Virus record (IMG/VR): IMGVR_UViG_3300030098_001704
Coordinates: 1-42,221 of that record
Source of the DNA: a virus
DNA length: 42,221 nucleotides
Direction: 5' to 3' (one strand)
In this document: positions 1 to 10,005 of the stretch, piece by piece
Numbering within the stretch: the first letter of the stretch is position 1
Layout: each line of letters begins with the position of its first letter
The notes under the pieces: generated by a model
What the model was told of the DNA's origin: nothing
What the model saw: only the letters and a program-made list of their open reading frames with translations
Database searches by the model: none
Program-made: the position numbers and the translations under genes

Positions 1-101
1 GTTGCTTTCTTTGCTGGTAGAGCTTTCTTTGGTGGTCCTCCACAAGAAACAATGTCTGGTCATATTTTCTTTAGCCAAATTATAGAAGATGAATCTAAGA
101 T
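1..101. repeat. Terminal direct repeat, left copy
   Basis: Matches 42121-42221 except base 99 (G here, A at 42219). The change is silent (AAG or AAA, Lys) in the tail gene. Because it lies inside a gene that joins in frame, it is read as circular-assembly overlap, not a packaging repeat. Confidence 0.9.
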
Positions 102-1350
102 AGGACGATGTTACCAAGAAGCTGACCCTACTTCAGAAAAAATTAGTGACCTTGTAGCAACTGATGGTGGGGTTATTATTATTCCTGAAGCTGGTAATAT
201 AAAATCATTAAAGGTAACAGGGGAATCCCTCTTAGTTTTTGCAGATAATGGGGTATGGGAAGTATCTGGTAGTGCAGGTTCAGGGTTTTCACCTACAGAT
301 TATTCTGTTTCTAACATATCTTCTGTTGGTTTAATAGGTAAAGAAACTATTGTTGATGTAGAAGGTACTCCTATTTGGTGGAGTGATAGGGGTATTTATA
401 GTATAGGCCGTAATGAAGTTACTGATCGTATTGAAGCACAATCATTATCAGAAAAAACTTTACAGACTTACTACGATAATACTGTACCTAACGTATCTAA
501 GGTATACGCCCAAGGTTCTTATGATCCAATAACTAGGCGTGTTACTTGGATGTTTAATTCTGCTGGTAATGATACAAACTATCGTTATAAATTTAATAGA
601 GCATTAATATTTGATACAACAGCAGGGGCATTTTACCCTTGGGCAATAGGAGAATTAACAAGTAACTCCCCTTATATATTTGGTATATTTACTTTACCTT
701 CAGTGTCAACTGTAACACAGACTGATACAGTTATACAAGCTTCTTCAGGGGATACTGTTATAAGACAGAGTGACTCAGAAGTTGTTGTTGCAGATATAGA
801 TGTCATTAGGGGTGGGACAACAGCAACCGCTTTTATATGTGCTGTACCTGGAACTAACTTATCTGAGTGGACATTTGCACAAGTTAACAACGATGACTTT
901 ATGGATTGGAAAACAAAAGATGGTACAGGTGTTAGTTTTGATAGTTATTTTGAAACTGGTTATTTACTTGAAGGTAATGTAACAAACTTTAGAAGAGCAC
1001 CACATATCCTAGTATATTCTAAAAGAACAGAAACAGGTTATATAAGTGATGGGGCAGGTGGGTTTAATTTACAGAACCAAAGTAGCTGTTACCTTCAAGC
1101 TAAATGGGATTTTGCAGACCATAGTAATTCTTCTAAGTATTCGAGGACACAAGATATCTATAGAATATTAAAGACATATAATAAAACTCCAACATCTTTA
1201 GATTTTAATAGTGGCTTTCCTGTTACTATAACTCGTAATAAAGTACGAGGGAAAGGCAGGTCATTGTATTTAAGGTTTGCATCCCAATCAGGATTTGACT
1301 TTGACATCTATGGATGGGCTATAGAGTTTTCAGATAACGCAAGGGTATAG
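1..1350 (+). CDS. Tail tube protein B-like protein, C-terminal part (5' end is at the other end of the contig)
   Basis: The frame is open from base 1 to a TAG at 1348-1350, giving 449 residues. The ATG at 52 is internal: the codons before it are identical to codons 42121-42171, where the same frame continues from an ATG at 41233. Joined across the circular junction the protein is about 745 residues. It is rich in beta-type, Ser/Thr/Gly/Tyr residues, as expected for a podoviral tail tube or nozzle protein (T7 gp12-like position). It follows the adaptor-type gene (40238-41011) and precedes the internal virion genes, the usual T7-like order. The assignment rests on position and style of sequence rather than a diagnostic motif. 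Confidence 0.75.
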   Translation, partial: VAFFAGRAFFGGPPQETMSGHIFFSQIIEDESKIGRCYQEADPTSEKISDLVATDGGVIIIPEAGNIKSLKVTGESLLVFADNGVWEVSGSAGSGFSPTDYSVSNISSVGLIGKETIVDVEGTPIWWSDRGIYSIGRNEVTDRIEAQSLSEKTLQTYYDNTVPNVSKVYAQGSYDPITRRVTWMFNSAGNDTNYRYKFNRALIFDTTAGAFYPWAIGELTSNSPYIFGIFTLPSVSTVTQTDTVIQASSGDTVIRQSDSEVVVADIDVIRGGTTATAFICAVPGTNLSEWTFAQVNNDDFMDWKTKDGTGVSFDSYFETGYLLEGNVTNFRRAPHILVYSKRTETGYISDGAGGFNLQNQSSCYLQAKWDFADHSNSSKYSRTQDIYRILKTYNKTPTSLDFNSGFPVTITRNKVRGKGRSLYLRFASQSGFDFDIYGWAIEFSDNARV

Positions 1351-1352
1351 TT

Positions 1353-1835
1353 ATGGGTAGTATACTAGGTATTATAGGAATTGGCCTTGGGATTATAGGA
1401 ATTGCAGGGAGTTATTTTGCTGCTAAAGATCAACAAAAAGCATTAGATAGGCAAGCAGCAGAAGAAAATAAAGTTAGAGAACTTGAATTTCGTAAACAAG
1501 CTATAAAAGAAAGAAGAGAAAAATTTAAATTAATACGTGAAGCAAGAATTAAAAGAGCAGCCACAATTGCTGCTGCTACTGTTCAAGGAGCACAAGGATC
1601 TGTTAGAGGTGCATTTGGTTCTATCATATCACAACAAAGTTCTGGACTACAATATTTAAATCAAGCTGTTTCTTTAACTGGACAACAAAATATATTTTAT
1701 AATAGAGCAGCTTTATTTGCTTCTAGAGCTAGGGACGCAGGAACTAGAGCAGCTATTTTTGGAAGTGCAAGAAAAATAGGAGGTTCTATTTTTGATAATA
1801 GAGAAACATATTCAGATTTTCTTAAAGGATTTTAA
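1353..1835 (+). CDS. Small internal virion (ejection) protein, T7 gp14-like
   Basis: 160 residues starting two bases after the tail gene stop. Residues 1-25 are a Gly/Ile-rich hydrophobic segment. A highly charged Lys/Arg/Glu helix (about 28-70) follows, then an Ala/Gly/Ser-rich amphipathic region. A hydrophobic N-terminus plus helical coil just after the tail tube gene and before two very large virion genes is the arrangement of T7 gp14-type core proteins, which are ejected and form a channel in the outer membrane. The function is inferred from position and architecture; no catalytic motif is seen. Confidence 0.6.
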   Translation: MGSILGIIGIGLGIIGIAGSYFAAKDQQKALDRQAAEENKVRELEFRKQAIKERREKFKLIREARIKRAATIAAATVQGAQGSVRGAFGSIISQQSSGLQYLNQAVSLTGQQNIFYNRAALFASRARDAGTRAAIFGSARKIGGSIFDNRETYSDFLKGF

Positions 1836-1846
1836 AAGAGTTTATA

Positions 1847-4800
1847 ATGGAAGATTTTATAAAACTAAGTGATACTACAGAAAGTGAAAAGAATACTCCT
1901 CTTGAAATAGATAGTATTGATTTATCTAATGATAGTACTCCAATGTCACTTAACAGGGCTAATTGGGATGCAACTATTTATGCTGTTGCTGCAAAAAGAA
2001 TAAAGGGTTTATCTCCTGAAGAAACAGAAGACACATATAATTTTTTTCATCATACTCTTTTACAAGATGAAACGATTAGAATTGAAGAAGAATTACTTAG
2101 TTTAAAAAAACAAAGAGAATTGGAAATATCTCAAGCGTTAGTAAGTCAAGCAAGTGAAGAAGGGGATACACAATTAATTAAAGATATTACTGATTATAAT
2201 TATGAATACGATCCTAAAAAAGATTTATTTATAATACAAGAAGAATTTGCTAATGAAGTTATAGAAAGTGGAGCTAAAGATGCTGATAGAGAAATCCAAT
2301 TAACAAATGAAATTAATCAACCTATTGAAAAACTTTCTTGGACTGACATTACTACTGATATTTTAACTGAAAAAACATTAGTTACTAAATATATGAAAAA
2401 GTATATGGATCGTTTAGGTTGGAATACAATACCAGAATTAATTTTAGGGGCTGTTCCCCTTTATACTATGAATTCTTATTCTCAAAAAATTAAAACAGGA
2501 GATGGTAAAGATAATCCATTTTGGGCAGGGGAAGATATAGAAGCACAAGTTTTAAAATTTAAAGCTATGTCTATAGAAGACAAAGCCCAAGCTCTTAAAG
2601 AATTAGATGATTTTTTTAGTGGTCAAAATAAATTTAGTTTTGATACTTTTTCATTAGAAAAAATTAAAGCAGATTCAGAAGGTCAAGCTAATAATTTATT
2701 GGCTCTAACTTATTTTTCTTATCTTATGGATTTTGGGTACTGGGATAGAATTTCAGAAAATGCTTTACATGGTGTAGATATGCTTTTACCTATTCTTCCT
2801 GGTGCTATTAAAGGAGTTTTAGCATCAAGAAAAATTTTAAGTGCAAGAAAAGCTATTAAAGATTTAAAAAAATTAGGGGAAGAAGGACATACAATTAAAG
2901 TTACACAAGAAACTACAGTTAATGGTAAACCTAAAACAACTACAACTACAGTAACTTCTACTGAACTTAAAGCTAATGAAACTGCTAGGAATATAGCTAA
3001 TAATTTAATTGAAGGAAAAATTACAATTGCTGGTGTACACGCTGGAAATAGATCTTCTGCTGTAGATCAAGTAGTAGCTACTGGAGAAGCTATACGAAAA
3101 GGAGAACAAGCTAAAGATACAGATATAGCTCATGAAGCGGCTGAGTTAACTGGTACAACATCTTTAAATCCTTTAGGAAGTATCGGGGATACTGTAGGTA
3201 TCTCTGGAAGATTAGAAACAAAACTTCAAAGAATAGAAAAAATTGCAGAAGATTTAGCATCAATTGACCAAGTTAAAGTTTTTGATGATGTTGAAGAATT
3301 AAAAGATTTAATGCGTGTTAGAGTAATAGAAGAAATGACTGAAACTGGGATGCAACATGTAGATATTTTAAGGTATGTTGATGATGATATTAAGGAAGGA
3401 ATGGATGGAATTAACTATATTATGTATTATGGTAATGAAGTAGGAGAAGGATTTAAAGATGTAAAAACAGCAAAGAAACATATCAAACTTTTAAAATTAG
3501 ATGGTGCTACAGTAACTACTATAGAAGAAAATAATACACATTTCATAAAATTAAAAAAAGCTGTTGATATATTTGATAAAAATCCATCAGGTTTTATAGT
3601 CCCTTATAAAGATATTCAAACTTCTAATGGAGCAAGAATACTTTTAGGTTCTCCTACTAATTATATTGATACTTCTTCTAGACTTGCAGGACATAAAGTA
3701 TTAGGGATACAAGAAAATGTAACTCATCTTGGTAGAAAACTTATTAAAGTAATTAATGCTCTTAACGTAAAAGAAACTGCTGTTTTAGGTGAAGTACTAG
3801 AGTATGGTAGAACTTTTGAAAAATGGTTTAGTCCTTCTGAATTAAAATATAGATTTAATTTAACAGATAAACAAGTACTCGCATATCATGCTATTAGAAG
3901 AATGGAAGATACTAACCATATAATTCTTAATAGTGCAGAGTATTCAAGGAAACAAAGAAGTGGTTATAAAACACTTGAAATTAAAAATAAAGCAGCTATT
4001 GATAAAGGGATAGATAAAAATTTTGATGCTAAAATTATAGATGAAATCGAAAATCCAATTAATAAAACTATTTATAATGTATCTACAAATAAATATGTAG
4101 ATATTACTTCTACAAAACAATTAGAAAAATTAAAAAAAGAAGGGTATATTTTTGCTTCTTTTGAAGGAACAGTAGATACAGAAAAGTTAGCTCCTTTTCA
4201 ATATATTATAGGAAGATCTGATGATATAACAGTTAAACCATTAACATTTAATCAAGTCCCTTATGTAGCAGGTGGAAGAATAGAATATGCTGGTACACAT
4301 TTTGTTAAACAAGGTAGATTAAGAACTACGGCAGGGGGTGCTAATATTCTTTTAAAATCTAGAACACATGGGGTAGGGCGTGAAGAAGAAGCTATTGAAT
4401 GGGCAACTAGAATGGAAGATGGTAGAATAATAGCATTACAAAGTATAGATCCTAATGGTAAAGTAGTAGCCACTACTAATTTAAATGAAAAAATGCTAGA
4501 AGCTACTGGAGGTCTTTATGATGTAGAAAGATATGTGGAATATGTTGGTGTTAAAAATTTAAATATGCCTTTTGAAGTAGTTACCGATGGGCAAGAACTT
4601 TCTTCAGTTGCTAAAAAAGTAGGAGAAGGTGTAAAAGCTCACCTTAATGATATTAAAGAAGCTAACTCTATACAAAGAATGATAAATAGAAATAGGTTTG
4701 GTGACCATAGATCAAAAAGAGGGGATAGATTATTTGGTTTTGATGGTAATCCTGCCCCAGTTATTAATCCTTTTGAAACAGCCGTTAATTCTTTAAGCAG

Positions 4801-6667
4801 ATCTTTGCATCTGGTTACATTAGATAAATGGAAAGCTCGACATATAGAAAAATTTTATAAAACTTTTAATGGAATTTTAGATGATGCCCAAAATAAAACA
4901 CCACACCAACATTTTTTTAATTTAAAATTTAGAGAAAAGTTAAATAAAGAAGATGCAAAACTTAAAAGAAAAGCTGAAGCTATGATACAACATTATCGAG
5001 CTATTTTAAATACTCCAACAAAAGCCGAAGAAGTTTTAAAAGAAAAGTTTATACATAATTTAGCAGATGTTTTTAATTCGGTATCTAAAAAAATAGGGTT
5101 TCCTGCTAGATATGAAACAATAGATAATTTAAAAAATGCTGACCCAGTTAAAATGGTGAGATCTTTAGCATTTCATGGTAATTTAGGGTTGTATAACCCT
5201 AAACAATTTGCTATTCAATTACAAGCAACTTTACTTATGATGAGTGCTAATCTAGATAATGGTCCTAAAGCGGCAGCTATAATGTGGCCTATGAGATTTA
5301 TGTTAATGTCTGAAAATCCTAAAACATTAGGAAATATGACTAAAACTATAGGTAGAATTGTAGGTGTAAAACCAGATGAAATAAAAGAGATATATGATGT
5401 CCTTCAAAAATCAGGATCATGGCGTTTACTATCAGGAAGTTTACTCGAACAAGAAGAAAAACTATTTAGTGCTTCTACTGTAGCACAAAAAGTTTTAGAT
5501 TTTGGTAAAACTCCTTTCATAGAATCAGAAAGATTAAATAAAATTGCATCAACTATTGCATCTACGTTAGATTGGAAAAAAGCTAACCCTGGTAAAAAAA
5601 TTACTGAAGAAGCTATAGATATTATTAGATCTCAATCAGAATTGTACTTAGCTAATATGAATCGTGTAGATAGATCATCTTGGCAAAGAGGGTTTATGTC
5701 TATACCTACTCAATTTTGGTCATATCAATCAAGAGCATTAGAAATGATGCTTCCAGGTTTTCTTGGTGGAAGTAAAAATTTTACTGGTGGACAAAAATTT
5801 CGTATGATTATAGCACAATTAGGGATGTATGGAGTGGGTGGTGCTTTTGGTCCAAAGTATGGAATGAGGTTTAGAGATACATTTGCAGAACTGTATGAAG
5901 AAAGGTATGAAGAAAAACCTCCAGAAGAATTATTAGATCTAATAGAAGGGGGAGGGATAGAATCTTTATTATCTCTTGCGGTTGGTGATGATATTAATTT
6001 TTCCCATAGAGCAGGGCTAGGATTGTCAGAAGGGGGTTGGGCAGGAGTTGTATGGAATGCTTTTGAAGGAAATTGGGATGAATTAAATAAGATAGATGCT
6101 GCTGGATTTACAGCAATTAGAAAATTATCAGGATTAACAGATATAATAAGAATTTTTAATCCTGCTAGTGATTATTTTTTAACTAGAGAACAATTTCTAG
6201 CAGCAGGAGAAGTATTTGCATACCATTTAAGGGATGCTTTTTCTGGGGTTGATGCTCATGCAAAAGCTTACTTAGCTTTAAGGTATAAACAAACATTTGA
6301 TAAACAAGGAAGAGTTGTTGATAGAGATACTACAACTACTGAAGCAATTTTAGGTTGGCTTGGTCTTGACCCAAGTAATGAATCGGATTTAAGGGCTATG
6401 GAACAAGCTGTATTAGGAGAAAGTGCATACAAAAAAACTGTTGTTAATGTTTTAGCTAAAAATTTTTCAGAATCTTTAAAAGTAAATACCCCTGAAGGAT
6501 GGAAAAAATATTTAGATTTACGTAAATTTATGATAGGTTCTTTAGATGAAGAGGAAAGAAAAGATATTAATACTCAAATAGAAAATAAAGCAACAGGTGG
6601 GAAACCTATTACAATTCGATATAAGTATTTTAAAAAATTTGGATATGTTAGAAAGATAGATAATTAA
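1847..6667 (+). CDS. Giant internal virion / DNA-ejection protein (1606 aa), T7 gp16-like position
   Basis: 1606 residues, the largest gene here. It is mostly Lys/Glu/Asn-rich and helical, with an acidic N-terminus, charged helical stretches, and a C-terminal third containing Gly-rich hydrophobic segments (about residues 1270-1400) that could interact with membrane. I see no lytic transglycosylase (SLT) signature in the N-terminal region, although T7 gp16 has one there. Size and position between the gp14-like gene and the next internal protein support a role in DNA delivery. SIO1- and cobavirus-type phages carry similarly long proteins here. Start ATG 1847 is 11 bases after the upstream stop. 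Confidence 0.65.
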   Translation: MEDFIKLSDTTESEKNTPLEIDSIDLSNDSTPMSLNRANWDATIYAVAAKRIKGLSPEETEDTYNFFHHTLLQDETIRIEEELLSLKKQRELEISQALVSQASEEGDTQLIKDITDYNYEYDPKKDLFIIQEEFANEVIESGAKDADREIQLTNEINQPIEKLSWTDITTDILTEKTLVTKYMKKYMDRLGWNTIPELILGAVPLYTMNSYSQKIKTGDGKDNPFWAGEDIEAQVLKFKAMSIEDKAQALKELDDFFSGQNKFSFDTFSLEKIKADSEGQANNLLALTYFSYLMDFGYWDRISENALHGVDMLLPILPGAIKGVLASRKILSARKAIKDLKKLGEEGHTIKVTQETTVNGKPKTTTTTVTSTELKANETARNIANNLIEGKITIAGVHAGNRSSAVDQVVATGEAIRKGEQAKDTDIAHEAAELTGTTSLNPLGSIGDTVGISGRLETKLQRIEKIAEDLASIDQVKVFDDVEELKDLMRVRVIEEMTETGMQHVDILRYVDDDIKEGMDGINYIMYYGNEVGEGFKDVKTAKKHIKLLKLDGATVTTIEENNTHFIKLKKAVDIFDKNPSGFIVPYKDIQTSNGARILLGSPTNYIDTSSRLAGHKVLGIQENVTHLGRKLIKVINALNVKETAVLGEVLEYGRTFEKWFSPSELKYRFNLTDKQVLAYHAIRRMEDTNHIILNSAEYSRKQRSGYKTLEIKNKAAIDKGIDKNFDAKIIDEIENPINKTIYNVSTNKYVDITSTKQLEKLKKEGYIFASFEGTVDTEKLAPFQYIIGRSDDITVKPLTFNQVPYVAGGRIEYAGTHFVKQGRLRTTAGGANILLKSRTHGVGREEEAIEWATRMEDGRIIALQSIDPNGKVVATTNLNEKMLEATGGLYDVERYVEYVGVKNLNMPFEVVTDGQELSSVAKKVGEGVKAHLNDIKEANSIQRMINRNRFGDHRSKRGDRLFGFDGNPAPVINPFETAVNSLSRSLHLVTLDKWKARHIEKFYKTFNGILDDAQNKTPHQHFFNLKFREKLNKEDAKLKRKAEAMIQHYRAILNTPTKAEEVLKEKFIHNLADVFNSVSKKIGFPARYETIDNLKNADPVKMVRSLAFHGNLGLYNPKQFAIQLQATLLMMSANLDNGPKAAAIMWPMRFMLMSENPKTLGNMTKTIGRIVGVKPDEIKEIYDVLQKSGSWRLLSGSLLEQEEKLFSASTVAQKVLDFGKTPFIESERLNKIASTIASTLDWKKANPGKKITEEAIDIIRSQSELYLANMNRVDRSSWQRGFMSIPTQFWSYQSRALEMMLPGFLGGSKNFTGGQKFRMIIAQLGMYGVGGAFGPKYGMRFRDTFAELYEERYEEKPPEELLDLIEGGGIESLLSLAVGDDINFSHRAGLGLSEGGWAGVVWNAFEGNWDELNKIDAAGFTAIRKLSGLTDIIRIFNPASDYFLTREQFLAAGEVFAYHLRDAFSGVDAHAKAYLALRYKQTFDKQGRVVDRDTTTTEAILGWLGLDPSNESDLRAMEQAVLGESAYKKTVVNVLAKNFSESLKVNTPEGWKKYLDLRKFMIGSLDEEERKDINTQIENKATGGKPITIRYKYFKKFGYVRKIDN

Positions 6668-6678
6668 AGGATAAAACA

Positions 6679-8580
6679 ATGGCAGATTATACAACAGTAT
6701 TTGGAGTTAAACCTGTAGGGGAAGTGGATACATCTTTCTCTAAATCTATCCCAAAAGCAGAAAATACAAAGGTAGATACTTCAGTAGCAGCTACGATAGC
6801 ACATACAGTTGAGTCGTTAAACCAATCATTAACTTTATCTAATGAAGCTAATAGAGATGCGGCTGAAGACGAAGCTGAAAAAACTATAACTAGTTTAATG
6901 CAAAGTTTTACAGAAACAACAGACTATAGTGAAGTAGCTAAAAGATTAAACGTAACTAATAAACTTAGTAATCAAGCATTACGCAATTTAAGTTATGCTG
7001 CTGCAAGAGAACAGTTAAGACAAAAGTATAAAGGTAGATTAGCAAGAAAAGCAATTGATGCAGTTTTAGAAGGAAAATTTGGTACAGCACATCCACTTAG
7101 GAAAGTAGAAACTGAAAGAGTTGCAAGGGAAGATGCCGCATTAAAAGCTGCAACTACTAAAAAAGCAAAGGATTTAGACGACGCTTTAAAGGCTGGAATA
7201 CAATTTATAAATCCAGTAACTCGTCAGTTAGATAAAGACAAAACAGTTAAAGCTTACCAAGCTTTACGTGTTATGGATGGGGGGATAGCAGTAGTAGGTA
7301 ATAGTGTATCATCTGGTTCTGAGCCTAGTAGTGGTGTTTTTAGAGCACATAAAATACATGAATTTACTAAGGCACAAGAAATATTAGAAAGAAAATATAG
7401 TTTACAATTACATAATTTATTATATACAATTTCTAATTCAAGAAATAACAAAGAAATAGCACAAGCTAAAGAAAAATTAGGAAATGCTATTGCAAATATT
7501 AACTTGGAAGCATATGCTCTTTTAAAAGGTGGTAAAAGTTTTCAACCTTTATCTGTTAAAGAACGAGCATTTGTAACTGGTCCTGCTTTATCTACTTGGA
7601 ACGCACTCAAAGGTAAACTAGGGTTATCTGAAAAAGATTTACAAAATGATGCAGTTATAAAAACTTATACAGATGTCACTAAACTTGTAGCTGAAGCAAG
7701 ATTTATGGGATCTAAATTAGGAAGAATGATTATGATGTTAGGGCAAACCCCAATGCATGATAGTGTAAAATCGTTACTACTTGAAAATATAGAGGGTTTT
7801 AATTCTCAATTAAAAAATATAATGGCTGCTACAGGAAAAGGTACAGATTTATCAGCTACAGATGATGCAACTATTAAATCTTTTGAAAATCTTTTAAATG
7901 GTATGGATGATCAATCACCTGTAGAAGTAAAAAAATGTACTGGTTTAATAACTAATAACTTATGTAAAAATATATCTGTAGATAAAGCTAAAAAAATTAG
8001 TTCCGATGACGCAGCAAAAGTTGTAAACACTGCTGCACAAATAATAACTAGTGAAACATTCACAGATCCAGAAAATAGAAAAGAATTTATAAAAAATATG
8101 AGCAGCCCTGGAGCTATGGAATTTATAAAAAAAATGGAGCCTTCTGTGCAGAAAAAAGCTGTTCGTATATTTTTAAATGAATCTATAAGATCAGGCGATC
8201 AGCAATTGATGGAGTTATTTGAAGGTATATCTTCAATACGAAGGACAGAATTCGATCAAGATATAAAAAATGGTTTGTATACTATAGATAATGAGGGGAA
8301 ACTTAAAATTAATTTACCTTCTAGTGACGTAGATCCAAATCGAATAAAAGCAATAGATTCTTTTTTTGATTCTATGGTAAAGTTTCATGGGTTTACAGAA
8401 GAAAGTAAAACTATGACTGCATTACAATTTCGTAAAAATTATTTACGAAATAAACTTAAAGAAATATTAGCAATAACTCAAAGAGTTAAACCTTATCAAT
8501 CTCCTAGGACATTAAAAGATCAAACAAAATTCTTACAGAAGATGGGATTTAAAGTAAAAAGAAAGGTACAGAATGACTGA
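6679..8580 (+). CDS. Internal virion protein (633 aa)
   Basis: 633 residues, helical and rich in Lys, Ala and Asn, with no recognised catalytic motif. It has long amphipathic stretches (about 60-170 and 290-380) and a Lys/Arg-rich C-terminus. A good ribosome-binding site (AAAGGA) precedes ATG 6679, and the end overlaps the next gene by 8 bases. Its place between the giant internal protein and a peptidoglycan-binding virion protein suggests a core or ejection component (T7 gp15-like position). Function is inferred only from context. Confidence 0.55.
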   Translation: MADYTTVFGVKPVGEVDTSFSKSIPKAENTKVDTSVAATIAHTVESLNQSLTLSNEANRDAAEDEAEKTITSLMQSFTETTDYSEVAKRLNVTNKLSNQALRNLSYAAAREQLRQKYKGRLARKAIDAVLEGKFGTAHPLRKVETERVAREDAALKAATTKKAKDLDDALKAGIQFINPVTRQLDKDKTVKAYQALRVMDGGIAVVGNSVSSGSEPSSGVFRAHKIHEFTKAQEILERKYSLQLHNLLYTISNSRNNKEIAQAKEKLGNAIANINLEAYALLKGGKSFQPLSVKERAFVTGPALSTWNALKGKLGLSEKDLQNDAVIKTYTDVTKLVAEARFMGSKLGRMIMMLGQTPMHDSVKSLLLENIEGFNSQLKNIMAATGKGTDLSATDDATIKSFENLLNGMDDQSPVEVKKCTGLITNNLCKNISVDKAKKISSDDAAKVVNTAAQIITSETFTDPENRKEFIKNMSSPGAMEFIKKMEPSVQKKAVRIFLNESIRSGDQQLMELFEGISSIRRTEFDQDIKNGLYTIDNEGKLKINLPSSDVDPNRIKAIDSFFDSMVKFHGFTEESKTMTALQFRKNYLRNKLKEILAITQRVKPYQSPRTLKDQTKFLQKMGFKVKRKVQND

Positions 8581-9811
8581 ACTAAATACTCCCCAAGGTA
8601 TAGAAGAAGTTGAAGTAACTCATCCAGAACTAGGGACATTTGCTATTGAAGTTCCTAAAGGAATTTCTGATGAAGAAATTACAGAATATGTAGCAAGTTC
8701 TACTTTTGAACTTGATGTCGCTTCTTTTAATTCTTCTGATACAATAGTAGGGACAGAGGGAACAGATACAGTAATAGGTACAGAAGGAGCTGATACCTTA
8801 AACCAATCCCCAGTTTTACAAAGAGGTTCTAAAGACACAGAAAGTATAGGTAAGCTACAAGATGCGTTAGGTATGGATGTCGGAGAAGACAGAGGTATCT
8901 TTGGTCCTAAGACTGAAGCAGCGGTTAAAGCTTACCAAAAATCACAAGGTCTTGTTGTTGATGGTATAGTTGGTAAAAATACATGGGCTGCTTTGCAGTC
9001 TGATCCACAATCTACTGAACCTGAAGAAAGTTCTTTACTGTCTACAATTAATCCTATAAGATCAGCACAAGCTGGTGAAGCTCAAGCTGCTTTACCGTCT
9101 ACAAAAAATACTTTTTCTGATCCAAAAAAAATAACAAAAGAAGTATCTAAACCTTTAACAGATAATGATAAATTTTCTGTTGCTCCTGCTCCAACTAGGT
9201 TACTAGCGTACTCTAATTTACCTATGTCTCGTAATATTACTTTTGGAGATGGAGATATAGATTTAGGAGCTAGAAAAATTGTTAATATGATTTATAAAAA
9301 AGCAGAAGAAAGAGGTATGACTCACACTATTTATGAAGATTACCCTCCTCTTGCAAATGGTTTATCTGTTAAAGCTTTAGTTGGTGATGCTACTAAATTT
9401 GATTTTGAAAAACTTGATTATGTTCGACATACTTCTGGACCAAACAAAGGAAAAATAAAATATTTTCCTGAAATACGAAAACAATTAGCAGAAGAAAGAA
9501 AAAAATATTATCCATTAAGTAGTAATATTGAAGTACTTCAAGATATGTTTAACGATCCAATACTTAGAGCAGCATACACTGTTGGAAGATTTGATATTAA
9601 ATCCGATGGTAAAGGAAATAAATATCTTTCTGAACGATGGAATTTTAATAGTAAGAATACTACAATGAGTGATGCTGTATCTGCTATTCGTAGTTTTTTT
9701 TCTAATTTACCTACTGCTGCTATTAAGGAAGATGAAGGCCCACTTGTTGCTTTACTTCTTTCTGGTGATTTAACAACTGACGATATAGAAAAATTACATA
9801 ATAATAAGTAA
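8573..9811 (+). CDS. Virion protein with a peptidoglycan-binding domain
   Basis: 412 residues. Residues 81-141 match the PG_binding_1 fold: LQxxLG, then GIFGPKTEAAVKAYQKSQGL, and a closing VDGIVGKNTWAAL. Just before it (55-76) lie two GTEGxDT repeats resembling degenerate Gly/Asp-rich RTX nonapeptides. The rest (about 200-412) is a charged domain I do not recognise. It probably anchors the ejection apparatus or a lysin to the host wall during entry. No hydrolase catalytic residues were identified. The last 89 bases overlap a convergent leftward gene (9723-9932). The start overlaps the upstream stop by 8 bases. Confidence 0.7.
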   Translation: MTELNTPQGIEEVEVTHPELGTFAIEVPKGISDEEITEYVASSTFELDVASFNSSDTIVGTEGTDTVIGTEGADTLNQSPVLQRGSKDTESIGKLQDALGMDVGEDRGIFGPKTEAAVKAYQKSQGLVVDGIVGKNTWAALQSDPQSTEPEESSLLSTINPIRSAQAGEAQAALPSTKNTFSDPKKITKEVSKPLTDNDKFSVAPAPTRLLAYSNLPMSRNITFGDGDIDLGARKIVNMIYKKAEERGMTHTIYEDYPPLANGLSVKALVGDATKFDFEKLDYVRHTSGPNKGKIKYFPEIRKQLAEERKKYYPLSSNIEVLQDMFNDPILRAAYTVGRFDIKSDGKGNKYLSERWNFNSKNTTMSDAVSAIRSFFSNLPTAAIKEDEGPLVALLLSGDLTTDDIEKLHNNK

Positions 9812-9932
9812 CAATTGTATGAATAATTAAAAGAAATAAAATAATAACATTAAGAGTTTCGTATGATATTCCAAGTAAATTTGAAAAACTATACAAACCT
9901 TCTTCACAAATATTAAAAATATAATTAACCAT
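9723..9932 (-). CDS. Small membrane protein, antisense to the end of the peptidoglycan-binding gene
   Basis: 69 residues from ATG 9932, preceded by a G-rich ribosome-binding site (AAAGGGGG) a few bases upstream. One strongly hydrophobic segment lies at about residues 27-50, followed by a charged tail. A sigma-70-type promoter (9959-9987) sits just upstream in the right orientation, with a leader of about 20 bases. A longer frame would start inside the -10 box, so the shorter start is chosen. The C-terminal 29 or so codons read antisense to the 3' end of 8573-9811. It is next to the lysis genes but on the opposite strand. Function unknown; a regulator of lysis or superinfection is possible but speculative. 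Confidence 0.55.
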   Translation of the reverse strand: MVNYIFNICEEGLYSFSNLLGISYETLNVIILFLLIIHTIVTYYYVIFLYRQLLNHQKEVKQQVGLHLP

Positions 9933-9958
9933 AGTACCCCCTTTAAAGTATATACTAT

Positions 9959-9987
9959 ATAATACCATACCAAATTATAATTGTCAA
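9959..9987 (-). promoter_or_regulatory. Sigma-70-type promoter for the antisense membrane gene
   Basis: On the minus strand TTGACA (9987-9982), a 17-base spacer, and TATTAT (9964-9959): perfect -35 and 5/6 -10. The predicted start is near 9952, about 20 bases before ATG 9932, with room for the G-rich ribosome-binding site. Confidence 0.65.
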
Positions 9988-10005
9988 CTTAAACAGGAGT
10001 AAAAA

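Noticed and set aside
1-101. T7-style packaging terminal repeat
   Set aside because: It lies inside a tail gene whose frame joins across the ends, so it is better explained as assembly overlap.
1847-6667. Lytic transglycosylase domain in the giant internal protein
   Set aside because: Looked for an SLT catalytic Glu motif in the N-terminal region as in T7 gp16 and did not find one.
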